DNA of 64,000 bases from Prionace glauca. Taxonomy: Eukaryota; Chordata; Chondrichthyes; Carcharhiniformes; Carcharhinidae. Position 1 is the first letter of the stretch. Each line of letters opens with the position of its first letter. The DNA is taken from the NCBI GenBank assembly GCA_037974335.1, contig CM075760.1:59588515-59652514 (forward strand), in the 5' to 3' direction. Below, piece after piece: positions 21,700-32,710 of the stretch. The notes beneath the pieces were generated by a model, which made no database searches, had not been told where the DNA came from, and saw only the letters and a list, made by a program, of their open reading frames with translations. Position numbers and translations under genes: made by a program.

Positions 21700-22995
21700 C
21701 TGTTGGCTGGTGGCTCTGACATTCATCTTATGAAGTGTTTCGAAAAGTTAGTCACGGCACGAATCAATTCCAGCCTGGATCCACTGCAGAATGCATACTG
21801 CCACAACAGGTCCACAGCAGACAGCATTCCCTGCCCCTGTGCTTAACCCTGGAACACCTAGATAACACATTCACCTATCTCAGACTCCTATTCATTGACT
21901 ACAACACAGCCTTCAACACTATTATTCCCACCAAACTCATCTCCAAACTCCATGTCCTGGGCCTCGGGATCTCCCTTTGCGGCTGGATCCTGAACTTCCT
22001 AACTCACAGACCATAAACAGTAACGATCGGCAACAACGCCTCCTCCACAATCATCTGCAACTCCACTGCCCCTCAAGGCAGTGTCCTCAGCCGCTCTTTG
22101 TACACCTGTGTGGCCAAATTCCCCTCCAACATGATTTTTAAGTTTGCTGATGACACCACCGTAATGGGACGGATCTCAAACAATGACGAGACAGAGTACA
22201 GGAATGAGATAGAGAATCTGGTGAACTGGTGCAGCAACAATAATCTCTCCCTCAATGTCAACAAAACGAACGAGATTGTCATCGACTTCAGAAAGTGTAA
22301 AGATCATGCCACTGTCAACATCAATGGGAATGTAGGAAGTGTCGAGATCTTCAAGCTTTTAAGTGTCCAGATCACCAACAACCTGTGCTAGTTCCCCACC
22401 CCCCCCCCCACCACCACACCCCCATGCCGACACTATAGTTAAGAAAGCCCACCGAAGCCTCGACTTTCTCAGAAGAATAAGAAAATTTGGCATGTCAGCT
22501 ACGACTCTCACCAACTTTTACAGATGCACCATAGAAAGCATTCTTTCTGGTTGTATCACAACTTGGTATGACTCCTGCTCTGCCCAACAAAACAAAAGGA
22601 ACTGCAAAAGGATTTGAATGTAGCCCAATCCATCAGGCAAACCAGCCTCCCCTCCATTGGCTCTGACTGTATTTCCCACTGCCTCGGCAAAGCAGCCAGC
22701 ATCATTATGGACCTCACGCACCCCGAACATTCTCCCTTCCACGTTCATCCTTCAGGAAGAAGATACAAAAGTCTGAGGTCAGGTACCAACCTGCCAAGGA
22801 ACAGCTTCTTCTCTGCTGCTGTCAGACTTTTGAATGGACACACCCTGCAATATGTTGATCTTTCTCTACAAGTTCGCTATGACTGTAACACTACATTCTG
22901 CACTGTCTCATTTCCTTCTCTATGAACGGTATGTTTTGTCTGTATAGCGCAAGAAACAATGCTTTTCATTGTATGTTAATACGTATAACAACATC
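21700..22995 (+). mobile_element. L2-like LINE, 3' part of reverse transcriptase
   Basis: Sense LINE of a clade other than the CR1 copies. Translations show [84 protein letters not shown], then a 3' UTR ending in ATACGTATAAC and (AAATC)n near 22990, the type of tail carried by L2/Maui-type elements of fish. Frames are shifted several times and a C-run at 22395 is expanded, so it is inactive. 5' truncated. Confidence 0.82.
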
Positions 22996-24260
22996 AAATC
23001 AAATCAAAATTTGAGATTTTTACCCTTTGAGCAACAGGAGATAGATTGGCGAAGGAACTCAGGAAAGCTTTAATAAGTTTTAGATACCTATAAAAGATGA
23101 GGCTGAGTTTAACTGGCACACTTTTGCTTTCCATTCAGCCTTGGGTACATGTAGACACTCGATCACTTCCTTCTCTCCTTGTAACCCTGCTTCCCTCTGG
23201 ACAGGAGTCATTTGTTGTGCAACTTGCTCAATGAAAGCTTCTGCTACCGCATTCATTCCAAAAAACAACCCACGGCGTGATCAATGAAGTTACTGCAATT
23301 TGATTGGCCTAAGTGAGGCTAATTCTTAGTTGGCTGAAGGGGTGCGTGATCAGCCTGTAACTGAACACAGTGGGCATCATAAATTTCAACTTGTTTTCTC
23401 GATGGTGTTGGTCATTTGCTGACGCTATTTCCCATTAATAGAGACATCACAGAGTCATAGAGTCATTGTACCCTGACCGGCCGTCTAAGGTGTCATTTAC
23501 TCATGGAACTATCCTTGTCATTAAGAAATGTTTTGCTATCTATATCGCTATTTGTTCAGGATGGAATATATATAAATTATATGTACAATGGATAAAAATT
23601 AAAAATGCGTATCTGCAATTCCTTTCCAGAATGCTCACAAACCAATGATGAAGGAAGCAGTAAATGCTAAAATCCAGCTCGATTATCGACTTTGCTGCCT
23701 CAGAATTTAGAGACGGCGTTAGGGTTATGTGAAGTAGATTTACTGGTATGGAATCATAGATGTTGGACATCAAACATAGGCAATGACTAGATGTGCTAAG
23801 ATTATTTTCATTTGAGCAAAAGACGATTGAGAGGAAATTCAGCAGAACTGATGAAAATCATAAGGGGTGTAGACTGTGCAGATGAGAAACACATGCTTCA
23901 ATTGGGACAAAACGTTTAATTAGGATGTCACTGTTGTAATCTGATTGAAAAAAGAGTGAGACTGGAGATGGCTCTTTTTAATGTACTTGAAATGATTTGC
24001 TCGGAAGAGTAGTCGAAACAGATTGAATAGTACCAATCGAAATCGATTAATATATTCTAAAGGAACAAATTTGTTCCAATTTTGGGAGGGAAATGCAGAA
24101 TCCGTAGCGAAATCGATAGATGTCTCAAAGAGCTTTATTAGTAACGCAGTTAATGAGACATTTCCTAAGAAGAGTACTAGTGTGATTCAGTTCAAAGGAA
24201 GTGGAAGTTTGCAACCTCCTTCTAACCACAATGAAACTCATCGGGTGCCAAAACAGGCCG
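22996..24260. other. No gene recognised
   Basis: About 1.2 kb of AT-rich sequence between the L2-like LINE and the RSS of V2. No J, D or constant exon and no recognised repeat. Confidence 0.5.
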
Positions 24261-24265
24261 CAGTC

Positions 24266-24304
24266 AGTTTTTGTATGAGAGAATCATTGAGTTCTATCAC
24301 TGTG
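24266..24304 (-). promoter_or_regulatory. 23-bp-spacer recombination signal of V2
   Basis: On the minus strand: heptamer CACAGTG (24304-24298), 23-base spacer (24297-24275), nonamer ACAAAAACT (24274-24266). Heptamer is perfect and the nonamer differs from ACAAAAACC only at the last base. Confidence 0.92.
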
Positions 24305-24618
24305 TCAAACTGATCTTGCGAATCCACAAATGTACAGTGCAGTGTCACTCAGCTGTAGAACAGTGACTGTTAAAGTTGATAATTTTGTGAATTTGTTTAG
24401 TTCAGAGGTGAACCGATTTCCGATATTTTTGGCTTTTCCCGAACTGCCACTGGCACTTCTCCACACAATCATCTCCGGGGCTTCGCCTGGATACTTCCGG
24501 TACCAGTACAGATCATACCAGCTTGCTGTTGTCGAATAGTTACATTCAGTTCGGAAAGTCTGTCCCATTTTCAGAATGACTGATGACCAATCTTGGGACA
24601 CAGAATCTTGGCTGTTAC
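24305..24618 (-). CDS. TCR alpha/delta-type V segment (V2), V exon
   Basis: Complete germline V exon. It begins after AACTAG (acceptor) with G|GT and reads GNSQDSVSQDWSSVILKMGQ, first cysteine in FRTECNYSTTASWYDL, core tryptophan in YWYRKYPGEAPEMIVW, then FTSELNKFTKLSTLTVTVLQ and LSDTALYICGFARSV before a TGA that touches the RSS heptamer. That stop is in the part normally trimmed during joining. The WYRKYPGEAPE and LQLSDTALYIC motifs point to TCR alpha/delta rather than IgH. The joint to its leader at 24721 is in frame. No J or constant region is in reach in the window. It looks functional as a germline segment. Confidence 0.86.
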
Positions 24619-24720
24619 CTAGTTAATAGATTGAAAGAACAGCTTCAAGTTAATGGTGAATTATTAAGAACGAATACTTTTGTTCAAAAGTTTGTAGCAG
24701 AACAGCCCGTGGACACTTAC

Positions 24721-24769
24721 CGAATGCTAAGTAGGTGAGGGTAATTGAAAAGAAGAATTTGAAATGCAT
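24721..24769 (-). CDS. V2 leader exon (signal peptide)
   Basis: 49-base exon on the minus strand: MHFKFFFSITLTYLAF plus one base, then donor G|GTAAGT. The sequence is a short basic start and a hydrophobic core, as in V-gene signal peptides. It joins in phase 1 to the V exon at 24618 across an intron of 102 bases, the usual size for a V gene. This pairing sets the V exon start at AACTAG, since the other nearby acceptor (AACAG, about 11 bases further in) would shift the frame. Confidence 0.85.
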
Positions 24770-25208
24770 GATATCAAGCAATCCCAGTCACAATATACCT
24801 CTCCAATTTGATTTGACTACCAAGATTCTCTGCTTTGCAGGAAAGCCGATGGAGTGTCTTGTATCTTATACTGAGAAGGTCGCAGTAATATTTGCCAGTG
24901 AGAAATCGAATGTGCCGGTTTAAACAAATCAGCAGCATCCAACAGCCGCCTCTGAAATGAATTAGCATATGAAAGGAAAGAGGGGGGAGCAAGTTTGATT
25001 GGATGAAAATACAAGGCATGTTAATTAATTCCCAGGATGTTGTTCTCGCTGGTGTATCCTCACTTATTTCAAAACAAAATCCCAAAAGGGAGACTTCAAC
25101 CCGATGGACACATGGCTCTTATTAAATATTTGATACAATGCCCCAGCAAGATATTTAGTTTTATAGGGTAAACAAGGATAACCGATAAGTTGCATCTTGC
25201 CAGCACAC

Positions 25209-28200
25209 GCATAGAACATAGAACAGAGAACATTACAGCGCAGAACAGGCCCTTCGGCCCACGATGTTGCGCTGACCAGTTACAAAAACAATGACCCACT
25301 AACCTAAACCAATCCCTTTTTGTCCATAAACCTATCCACGGATCTCTTAAATGCCCCCAAACTAGGCGCATTTACAACTGCAGCAGACATTCCAATCCCT
25401 CACCATCCTCTGGGTAAAGAACCTACCCCTGACATCCGTCCTTTACTACCACCCCTTAATTTAAAACCATGCCCACTCGTGCTAGATTTCTCCATCAGAG
25501 GAAAAAGGCTATTACAATCCACCCTATCTAAACCTCTAATCATCTTATATGTTTCAATAAGATCCCCTCGCAGCCTCCTCCTTAACAGCGAAAAAATCCC
25601 CAAATCTCTCAGCCTCTCCTAATAGGACCTCCCCTCCATAGCAGGCAACATCCTGGTAAACCTCCTCTGCACCTTCTCCAAAGCCTCCACATCTTTCCTG
25701 TAATGTGGGCACCAGAACTGCACACAGTACTCCAAGTGCGGCCGCACCAGAGTTGTGTACAGTTGCAACATGACGCTGCGACTCCTAAATTCAATCCCCC
25801 TACAAATAAACGCCAAGACACCGTATGCCTTCTTAACAACCTTATCTACTTGACTCCCAACTTTCAGGGATCTATGTACACATACACCTAGATCCCTCTG
25901 CTCATCCACACTATTCAAAGTCCTCCCGTTAGCCCTATACTCGACACATCTGTTATTCCTACCAAAGTGAATTACCTCATACTTCTCCGCATTAAACTCC
26001 ATCCGCCACCTCTCGGCCCAGCTCTGCAACCTGTCTAAGTCTTCCTGCAAACTATGACACCCTTCATCACTATCTACCACACCTCCGACTTTGGTGTCAT
26101 CAGCAAATTTACTAATCCACCCAACTATACCCTCATCCAGATCATTAATAAAAATTACAAACAGCAATGGCCCCAAAACAGATCCCTGAGGCACACCACT
26201 CGTAACCGAACTCCATGATGAATATTTACCATCAACCACCACCCTCTGTCTCCTATCCGCTAGCCAATTCCTGATCCAATTCCCTAGATCACCCCCAATC
26301 CCATACATCTGCATTTTCTGCAGAAGCCTACCATGGTGAACCTTATCAAACGCCTTACTGAAATCCATATACATCACGTCCACTGCCTTACCCCCATCCA
26401 CCTCTTTGGTCACTTTCTCAAAAAACTCAATAAGGTTAGTAAGGCACGACCTACCCGCCACAAAACCATGCTGACTATCTCCAATCAATTCATTACTCTC
26501 CAAATAACTATAAATCCTATCCCGAATAATTTTTTCTGAAACCTTGCCCACAACAGAAATGAGACTCACCAGTCTATAATTCCCGGGGAAGTCTCTGTTC
26601 CCCTTCTTAAACAATGGGAAACATTCGCTGTCCTCCAATCTTCTGGTACTATACCAGAGGCCAACGACGACCTGAAGATCAGAGCCAGAGGCTCTGCAAT
26701 CACTTCTCTTGCTTCCCAGAGAATCCTGGGGTAAATCCTATCCGGACCAGAGGACTTATCTATTTTCAGACCCTCCAGAATATCTAGCACATCCTCCTTA
26801 TCAACTGCAACACTGTCAATTCTACTCTCCTGCAATCTAGTGTCCTCCTCAGCTATATCCATGTCCCTCTGCGTGAACACCGAAGAGAAATATTGTTTCA
26901 ATGCCTCTCCAATCTCCTCAGGTTCCACACATAACTTCCCTCTGCTGTCTATAACTGGCCCTAAACTTGCCCTAACCAACCTTCTGTTCTTGACATACTT
27001 ATAGAACGCCTTAGGATTCTCCTTAACCCTATCAGCCAAAGTCTTCTCATGTGCTCTTTTAGCCCTTCTTAGCTCACTCTTCAACTCCCTCATAGCCAAT
27101 CTAAAGTTTTCTAGTGCACTACCCGAGCCCTCATGTCTCATCCGAACATAAGCCTCCTTTTTCCTCTTAACCAACGAGAAAACTTTTTTGGTGCACCACG
27201 GTTCCCTAGCCCTACCAATTACTCCTTGCCTGACAGGGACATACCTATCACGGACTCGCAGTAGCTGCTCCTTCAAAAAACTCCACATTTCAGACGTTCC
27301 CAGTCCCTGTAATCTCCTAGTCCAACCTATGCTTCCTAATTCTCTTTTAATAGCCTCATAATTACCCTTGCCCCAGCTAAAGCTACTGACCCGAGGTTCA
27401 TGCCTATCCCTTTCCATCACTAAGGTGAACATAATCGAATTGTGGTCACTATCACCAAAATGCACACCAACTTCCAAGTCTAGCACCTGGTCTGGCTCAT
27501 TTCCCAGCACCAAATCCAATATAGCCTCACCTCTAGTTGGCCTACCTACATACTGAGTTAAAAAAACCTTCCTGCACGCATTGTACAAAAACTGACCCCT
27601 CTAACGAGCTAGAGCTATAACAATTCCAGTCAATATTAGTAAAGTTAAAATCCCCCATAACAATTACCCTATTACTTTAACTCCTAACCAGGACCGTCTC
27701 CTCAATCCTTTCCTCAACCTCTCTAGAACTTTTAGGAGGTCTATAAAAGTCTCCCGACAGGGTGACCTCTCCTCTCCTATTTCTAATCTCCGTCCATACT
27801 ACCTCAACAGACAAGTCCTCATCAAACTTCCTCTCTGACACTGTGATACAATCCCTGACCAATAATGTTACCCCTCCCCCCTCCTACCTGCTCCTCTACT
27901 CCGACTAAAACATTTGAACCCCAGGACCTGCAGCAACCATTCCTGCCCCTGCTCTATCCACGTCTCTGAAATGGCCACAACATCGAAGTCCCAGGTACTG
28001 ATCCACGCTGCAAGTTCATCCACTTTATTGCGAATAGTCCTCGCATTAAAGTATACGCATTTCAAACCCTGCTCCACCCCACCCCTGCGATGGTGTGCAT
28101 TGCAGTCCCCATCTATGCCCCCCTCACTTTCAACCCCTCTACTCAGGATCCCACCCCGCCCCTTCGAATCAGTTTAAACCTAACTGGATAGCCTCAGCAA

Positions 28201-29455
28201 ATTTACCCCCCAGGATATTGGTCCCCCTCTGATTCAGGTGTAGACCATCCCTTTTATAGAGGTCCCACCTTCCCCAGAATGAGCCCCAATTGCTCAAGTA
28301 CCTGAACCCCTCCCTCCTGCACCAACCCCTCAGCCACGAGTTCAAACTTTCCCTCTCTCTATTCCTCTCTAAACTATCCCGTGGCACAGGCAAGAGTCCG
28401 GAGATAACTACTCTATCAGACTTGGCCTTTAGCTTCCACCCCAACTCCATAAATCTCTGCTTAATATCCCCTTCCCTTAACCTCCCTATGTCATGTGTCC
28501 CCACATGAACTATAACTTGTGGTTGATCTCCCTCTCCCTTAAGAGTCCTGAATACCCTTTCTGATACATCCCGGACCCCAGCCCCTGGTAGGCAACACAC
28601 CAGCCCTGAGTCCCTACCTTTACTTCCAACTCTCTTATCTGTCCCTTTAACTGTGGAGTCCCCAATCACGAGGCCCAGTCTTTTACAGCCCTTAACCTCC
28701 TGAGCTTTCACATTAGGCTCACCCCCAGCAGCCTGCTCCCTTTGGCTATCCCCAGTTGATTCCTCCTCAACTGTAGCCTCCAGGACCGAAAACCTATTTT
28801 GGAGGGGAACAGCCCCAGAGGATTGTACCCCCGATTGCTTCTTTCCCCTCTTCCTGGCAGTGACCCAAGACTCATTTCTAGGAGTGACTATCTCCTTATA
28901 ACTCCTATCGATGTCCGCCTCCGCCTCCCGAATTATGCGGAGTTCCTCTAACTCCATCTCCAGCTCCTTTACACACTCCTCCAGAAGCTGCAATCTAACA
29001 CACTTCCTACAAGTAAAATCACCTGAAACACTACTAGATTCCCTCACCACATACATCCCACAGGAGATGCAGCTTACTGCCTGAACTGCCATCCCTGAAG
29101 CAATTACCAGCAGAAAAATAAAACTAAAATAAGAAAAACTTCCCCCACACTTCTAATTAGGTTAGAGGAGGTGGGAGGGTGGGATTCTCTACCAGTGTAG
29201 AGGATCGGGTATCCTCTCTACACTAATGTATAGGGTTCGGGGCCCCGAGAAAAAAAACCTACAACTACCAGCAAGCGTCCTAGTGACGACTTCCTGTTTC
29301 TAACTAATTTTTAAAAAAACCGCCGAAACTCGCAACTTTAAAACTATAAATAAAACGTTAAACAATAAAAAAAGAAAAATGTACCTGTTTGCTGCCTCCT
29401 CTCACGCCCAAAAATCGCTGCCTCTCGATACTGCTCCTCAGGAACAATGAGGAGC
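25209..29455 (-). mobile_element. Nearly full-length CR1 LINE
   Basis: Antisense element with a 5' UTR (about 29093-29455), ORF1 (28169-29092) and ORF2 (from about 28077 down to about 25400) and a tail ending in GAACAGGCCCTTCGGCCCAC and TAGAACATAGAACA. ORF2 is in at least four open pieces: endonuclease start (CVYFNARTIRNKVDELAAW, VVAISETWIEQ), endonuclease middle and end (GEAILDLVLGNEPDQVLD, FGDSDHNSIMF), linker, then reverse transcriptase (GNYRLVSLISVVGKVSEK, YMDFSKAFDKVHHGRLLQ, VTSGVPQGSVLGPLLFVIFI, SKFADDTKVGG). The RT active-site FADD is intact. It is damaged by a few frameshifts or stops and so not autonomous, but is the most complete LINE in the window. Confidence 0.93.
28169..29092 (-). 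CDS. CR1 ORF1: zinc-binding, coiled-coil and SGNH-esterase protein
   Basis: Intact 307-residue frame of the CR1 element. The N-terminus has CISCGMYVV and CRKCVRLQ (two CxxC pairs, a PHD/zinc-like head), then a coiled-coil stretch (LLEECVKELEMELEELRII). The second half carries the blocks of an SGNH esterase: GDST near residue 143, GTHD near residue 199 (GTND is usual) and DGLHLN near residue 283. CR1 ORF1 proteins of this architecture bind RNA or lipid and assist retrotransposition. It starts at ATG 29092. Asparagine to histidine in the third block may reduce esterase activity. Confidence 0.85.
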   Translation of the reverse strand: MAVQAVSCISCGMYVVRESSSVSGDFTCRKCVRLQLLEECVKELEMELEELRIIREAEADIDRSYKEIVTPRNESWVTARKRGKKQSGVQSSGAVPLQNRFSVLEATVEEESTGDSQREQAAGGEPNVKAQEVKGCKRLGLVIGDSTVKGTDKRVGSKGRDSGLVCCLPGAGVRDVSERVFRTLKGEGDQPQVIVHVGTHDIGRLREGDIKQRFMELGWKLKAKSDRVVISGLLPVPRDSLERNRERESLNSWLRGWCRREGFRYLSNWGSFWGRWDLYKRDGLHLNQRGTNILGGKFAEAIQLGLN

Positions 29456-30148
29456 ATATCCAAAACCCAAAAATATTCCGCACGAATTCAACCCACACTC
29501 ACTTTATATATATTGGTATGTTGAATGTATGTTGGTATGTATGTTGGTATGTTGACACTTGACCCTCGTTTATTATGGACGTGAGACATTCAGGTGTATA
29601 ACTTCCACCATTTACAGGGAAGTGCAGAAGATCCGCAGTGAGTCTCGATTCCCTCATCTGTCATCTGCTTTTCCTTTTTCTTCGTGATGAAGAACGATTA
29701 AAAAAATCAGTGAAATGTGTGCCATTTCCTTTAGTTCGCTTATATTATCACTTATGTCTGTCTTTTTGAGCACGCACTACTATCAGGTATTTCAGATGGT
29801 GATTAACCATATTAGTCTCCAACTATAAACCCATTGAATTCTGTGTAGACTGATCGAGATGCGAATATCTGCCCGCTGTCAAAATCGAACTTCCTTGTTA
29901 GTGCGTCAAAGAAAAGCGTTTCTTATTTCACAGAAAGCATTTGAGGATGAAGTCAGAGCAATGATAATATGCCTTTAACATAAAGGTTCGCAAAAGTGTT
30001 GAGCAACAAACTGTAAATAAGCAGTTTTCCATTAACAAGTGGCAAATATTCAGACAAGAACTTTGAAGGCCGAAGTGGAGAAGGGTTCCATGTGAACAGC
30101 AGTTGAACATGGGTCAGTCGGTCCTAAGACATGAAAAAGCTTAACGAA
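29456..30148. other. Intergenic with one unit of a local duplication
   Basis: No gene. The piece from about 29755 to 30150 is repeated at about 30655-30965 (shared CTGTCTTTTTGAGCAC, GGTGATTAAC, AAGCATTTGAGG). A short TTGGTATG repeat lies at 29512-29555. Confidence 0.6.
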
Positions 30149-30221
30149 CGTTTCTGCTCGGTTTCGAACCGGGGACCAGTCGCGTGTTAGGCGAACGTGA
30201 TAACCACTACACTACAAAAAC
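30149..30221 (-). tRNA. tRNA-Val (AAC)
   Basis: 73-base minus-strand cloverleaf: acceptor GTTTTTG pairs fully with CAGAAAC (one T-G), D arm GTGTAGTGGTTATCAC, anticodon arm TTCGCCTAACACGCGA with anticodon AAC, T arm CCCCGGTTCGAAACCGA, discriminator G. The T stem has one weak pair. It belongs to a duplicated block whose other copies have decayed. Confidence 0.85.
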
Positions 30222-30556
30222 AGGATGACGGGGTAGTTGGAGCAAGCCTGCCTGTCTGCAATGTTCAACTGCGCTGTGTTGCTGTTGGTTCCGATGGTCA
30301 GACTGAGAGCCCATGTCACTTAACTCAGGAAGACAACCGTTACTTTCAATCTGATTGTACGACCTAACCCGAACATCAATATTTAAAAGTATTCGTGTCG
30401 CAAATATCTAAGGGAGCAATGATTTCTACCCATTTTTATCCCATGATTCTCATCTTCCTTCGAATAACGTAACCGCGACACTGAATTCGCATGAGGTTTA
30501 GCAATGAACTTACATCATGTACACTTTGCTCATGCTTAATGAGAACGACCCAACAA

Positions 30557-30631
30557 TGCTTCTGCCCGGTTTCGGACCCCAGATCTTTATGCTTGTGAGA
30601 TGAACGTGACAACCACTACACTAAAGGAAAA
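30557..30631 (-). pseudogene. Decayed tRNA-Val (CAC) copy
   Basis: Minus strand retains TTAGTGTAGTGGTTGTCACG, anticodon region ATCTCACAAG (anticodon CAC) and the T arm GGGGTCCGAAACCGGGCAGA. The anticodon stem no longer pairs and one base is inserted before the D arm. Second unit of the local duplication. Confidence 0.75.
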
Positions 30632-30654
30632 GCTGTTACCTGTATTGCAGTATC

Positions 30655-31025
30655 ACCTGTACCTGTCTTTTTGAGCACACAATACTACGAGACATGTTTC
30701 AAGTGGTGATTAACTATGTTAGCCTGCACCCTTTAACCCATTAAAGTCTGTTGTAGACTGAACGAAATGCTAATATGCGCACGTTGTCAAAATAGCAACG
30801 TTTCTTGCCTGCCAGTGCGTGAAAATATTCAATATTTATTTTACAGGAAGCATTTGAGGCCGACGTCAAGCAAAGATAATATGAATCGGGATTCGGATAA
30901 TGGCCAGCAACAAACTGAAATCATGCAGATTCTTCTCAGCCGAAATGAAAAACCTTAATGCATTCTTCTGCCCAGTTTGGGATCAGGGTCCTTTCCGAGC
31001 ACTACACTCCAGAAACAAATGACAG
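30655..31025 (-). repeat. Second local duplication unit with a third tRNA-Val relic
   Basis: Repeats 29755-30220 in diverged form. At about 30966-31017 the plus strand still shows CTTCTGCCCAGTTTGGGATC and CACTACACTCCAGAAAC, the two ends of a tRNA-Val with the middle lost. Confidence 0.65.
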
Positions 31026-31525
31026 CATATCGCCGCTAGTCGGCCTGATCACAATACTCAACTCCACTGCGTTGCTGCAGGTTGGCATGGTCAGAATGAG
31101 AACCCATGCCACTTAGTACAAGAACACATTCGTTCCGTTCAAACTGATGGATCAGCTTATCTTGTAATTCCAAATTTAAAAGCGTTCCTCCAGCAAATGT
31201 CTCGGGGAACTCAATGATTTAAAACTCAATTGTTTTAGTTCAGAGTTCAGAAGATGTTGAGTAATATTCTGCCCGATGATGACAGGTTCATTCTTGTCCA
31301 GCTCACAGCTCCTTTGTCTTACATTTCATCCAATCAGCTCCGAGTATCTTCAGCCTCCAATTCATGACGTCAGAGAGAGGAGCAGGAACCATTTGAATCT
31401 AATCTCAGAACAATGAGCTGTACAGAAGAACTTCAGAGAATAGGGAAGAGGAGTTGCAATACACCATTTGCTCCTTCATTAGGGCCGGTTCTGCCATTCA
31501 GTAAAACCATCGTTTATCTCTCTCA
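31026..31525. other. No gene recognised
   Basis: About 500 bases with no recognised gene or repeat. Confidence 0.5.
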
Positions 31526-31529
31526 CAGT

Positions 31530-32455
31530 AAGACGTCTCACAACATCAGGTTAAAGTCCAGGAGGTTTACTTTGTAGCACGAGCTTTCGGAGTACTGTTC
31601 CTTAATGAGGCGAATTGAGTTTAAAAACAGGGCACATTTAAACACAGACTCAATTGCAAAATAATGGTTGGAATGCGAGTCTTAACAGGGAATCAAGTCT
31701 TTACAGGTACATACAATGCGATGGAGAGGGGGATAATGACATGTCAAAGCGGTGTGAATTGTCGCTAACCAGGCCAGTTAGTAGGATTTTGCAAGCCCAG
31801 GCCAAATTGTGGGGGTTAGACGTCGTGTAACATGAACCCAAGGTCCTGGTTGAAAGGTTCTCATGTGTATGGAATTTGGCTATCAGTTTCTGCTCAGCCA
31901 TTCTGCGTTGTCGTGCGTCTTGAAGGCCGCCTTGGAGAACGCTTACCCGAAGATCAGTGGCTGAATGCCTGTGACCGCTAAAGTGTTCCCCAGCATGAAG
32001 GGAATACTCTTGCCTGGTGATTGTCGAGTGATGTTGATTCATCTGTTGTGGCAGCGTCTGCATGGCCTCGGCGATGTACCATGCTTCAGGACATCCTTTC
32101 CTGCAGCGCGTGAAGTAGACAATTTTGGCCGAGTTGCATGTGTATGTACCGTCTATCTTGTGCATTCTGTTCTCACCTGTGATGTTGGCATCCACGTCGA
32201 TGATTCAACGCGTCTTGCAGAGGTGGCAGCAGCAGGCTTGTGTGGGGTGTGGTGTTCACTGTTCCCTTGAAGGCTGGTTAGTTTTCTAAGAACAATGGTC
32301 TGTATGAGGTTGCTTTGTTATTTGCAGGCGAGTAGTGGGGCCTCCGCGAGATATTCGTCTTCATCAATGACATGCTGAAGGTTTCCGAAGAAGATGTCAT
32401 AGCTTCTCCATCGCGAACAAGGTGTCTTGTTGTCTGCACTCTAGGGATGTAGTAT
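31530..32455 (-). mobile_element. Penelope-like element fragment with GIY-YIG region
   Basis: The minus-strand frame 31701-32195 has the layout of the C-terminal GIY-YIG-type endonuclease of Penelope-like retroelements: CNSAKIVYFTRCRKGCPE, AWYIAEAMQTLPQQMNQH (a decayed YIGETGxxLRxRxxxH block), HAGEHFSGHRHSATDLRV, then KLIAKFHTHENLSTRTLG. The terminal sequence at 31540-31600 (CAACATCAGGTTAAAGTCCA, ACGAGCTTTCGGAGTACTGT) is the known end of this repeat and recurs at 34570-34670 and 54717-54865. Decayed copy. Confidence 0.72.
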
Positions 32456-32459
32456 AGAA

Positions 32460-32710
32460 CCCTACAGAGCATAGAACCCTACAGTGCAGAAACAGGCCCT
32501 TCGGCCCATCGAGTCTGCACCGAACACAATCTCACCCAGCCCTATCCCCATATCCCTACACATTTACCTGCTAATCCCTCTAACCTACACATCCCAGGAC
32601 ACTAAGGGGCAATTTTAGCATAGCCAATGAACCTAACCCGCACATCTTTGGACTGTGGGAGGAAACCGGAGCACCCGGAGAAAACCCACGCAGACACGAG
32701 GAGAATGTGA
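32460..32710 (-). mobile_element. tRNA-derived SINE, head missing
   Basis: Antisense SINE with tail GAACCCTACAGTGCAGAAAC, body GGGAGGAAACCGGAGCACCC; it stops at GAGGAGAATGTG, so the tRNA-like head is missing. Confidence 0.85.

Noticed and set aside
20303-24260. Search for J, D or constant exons between V1 and V2
   Set aside because: No 12-bp-spacer RSS with a following J motif and no Ig constant-domain frame was seen; only SINEs and an L2-like LINE.
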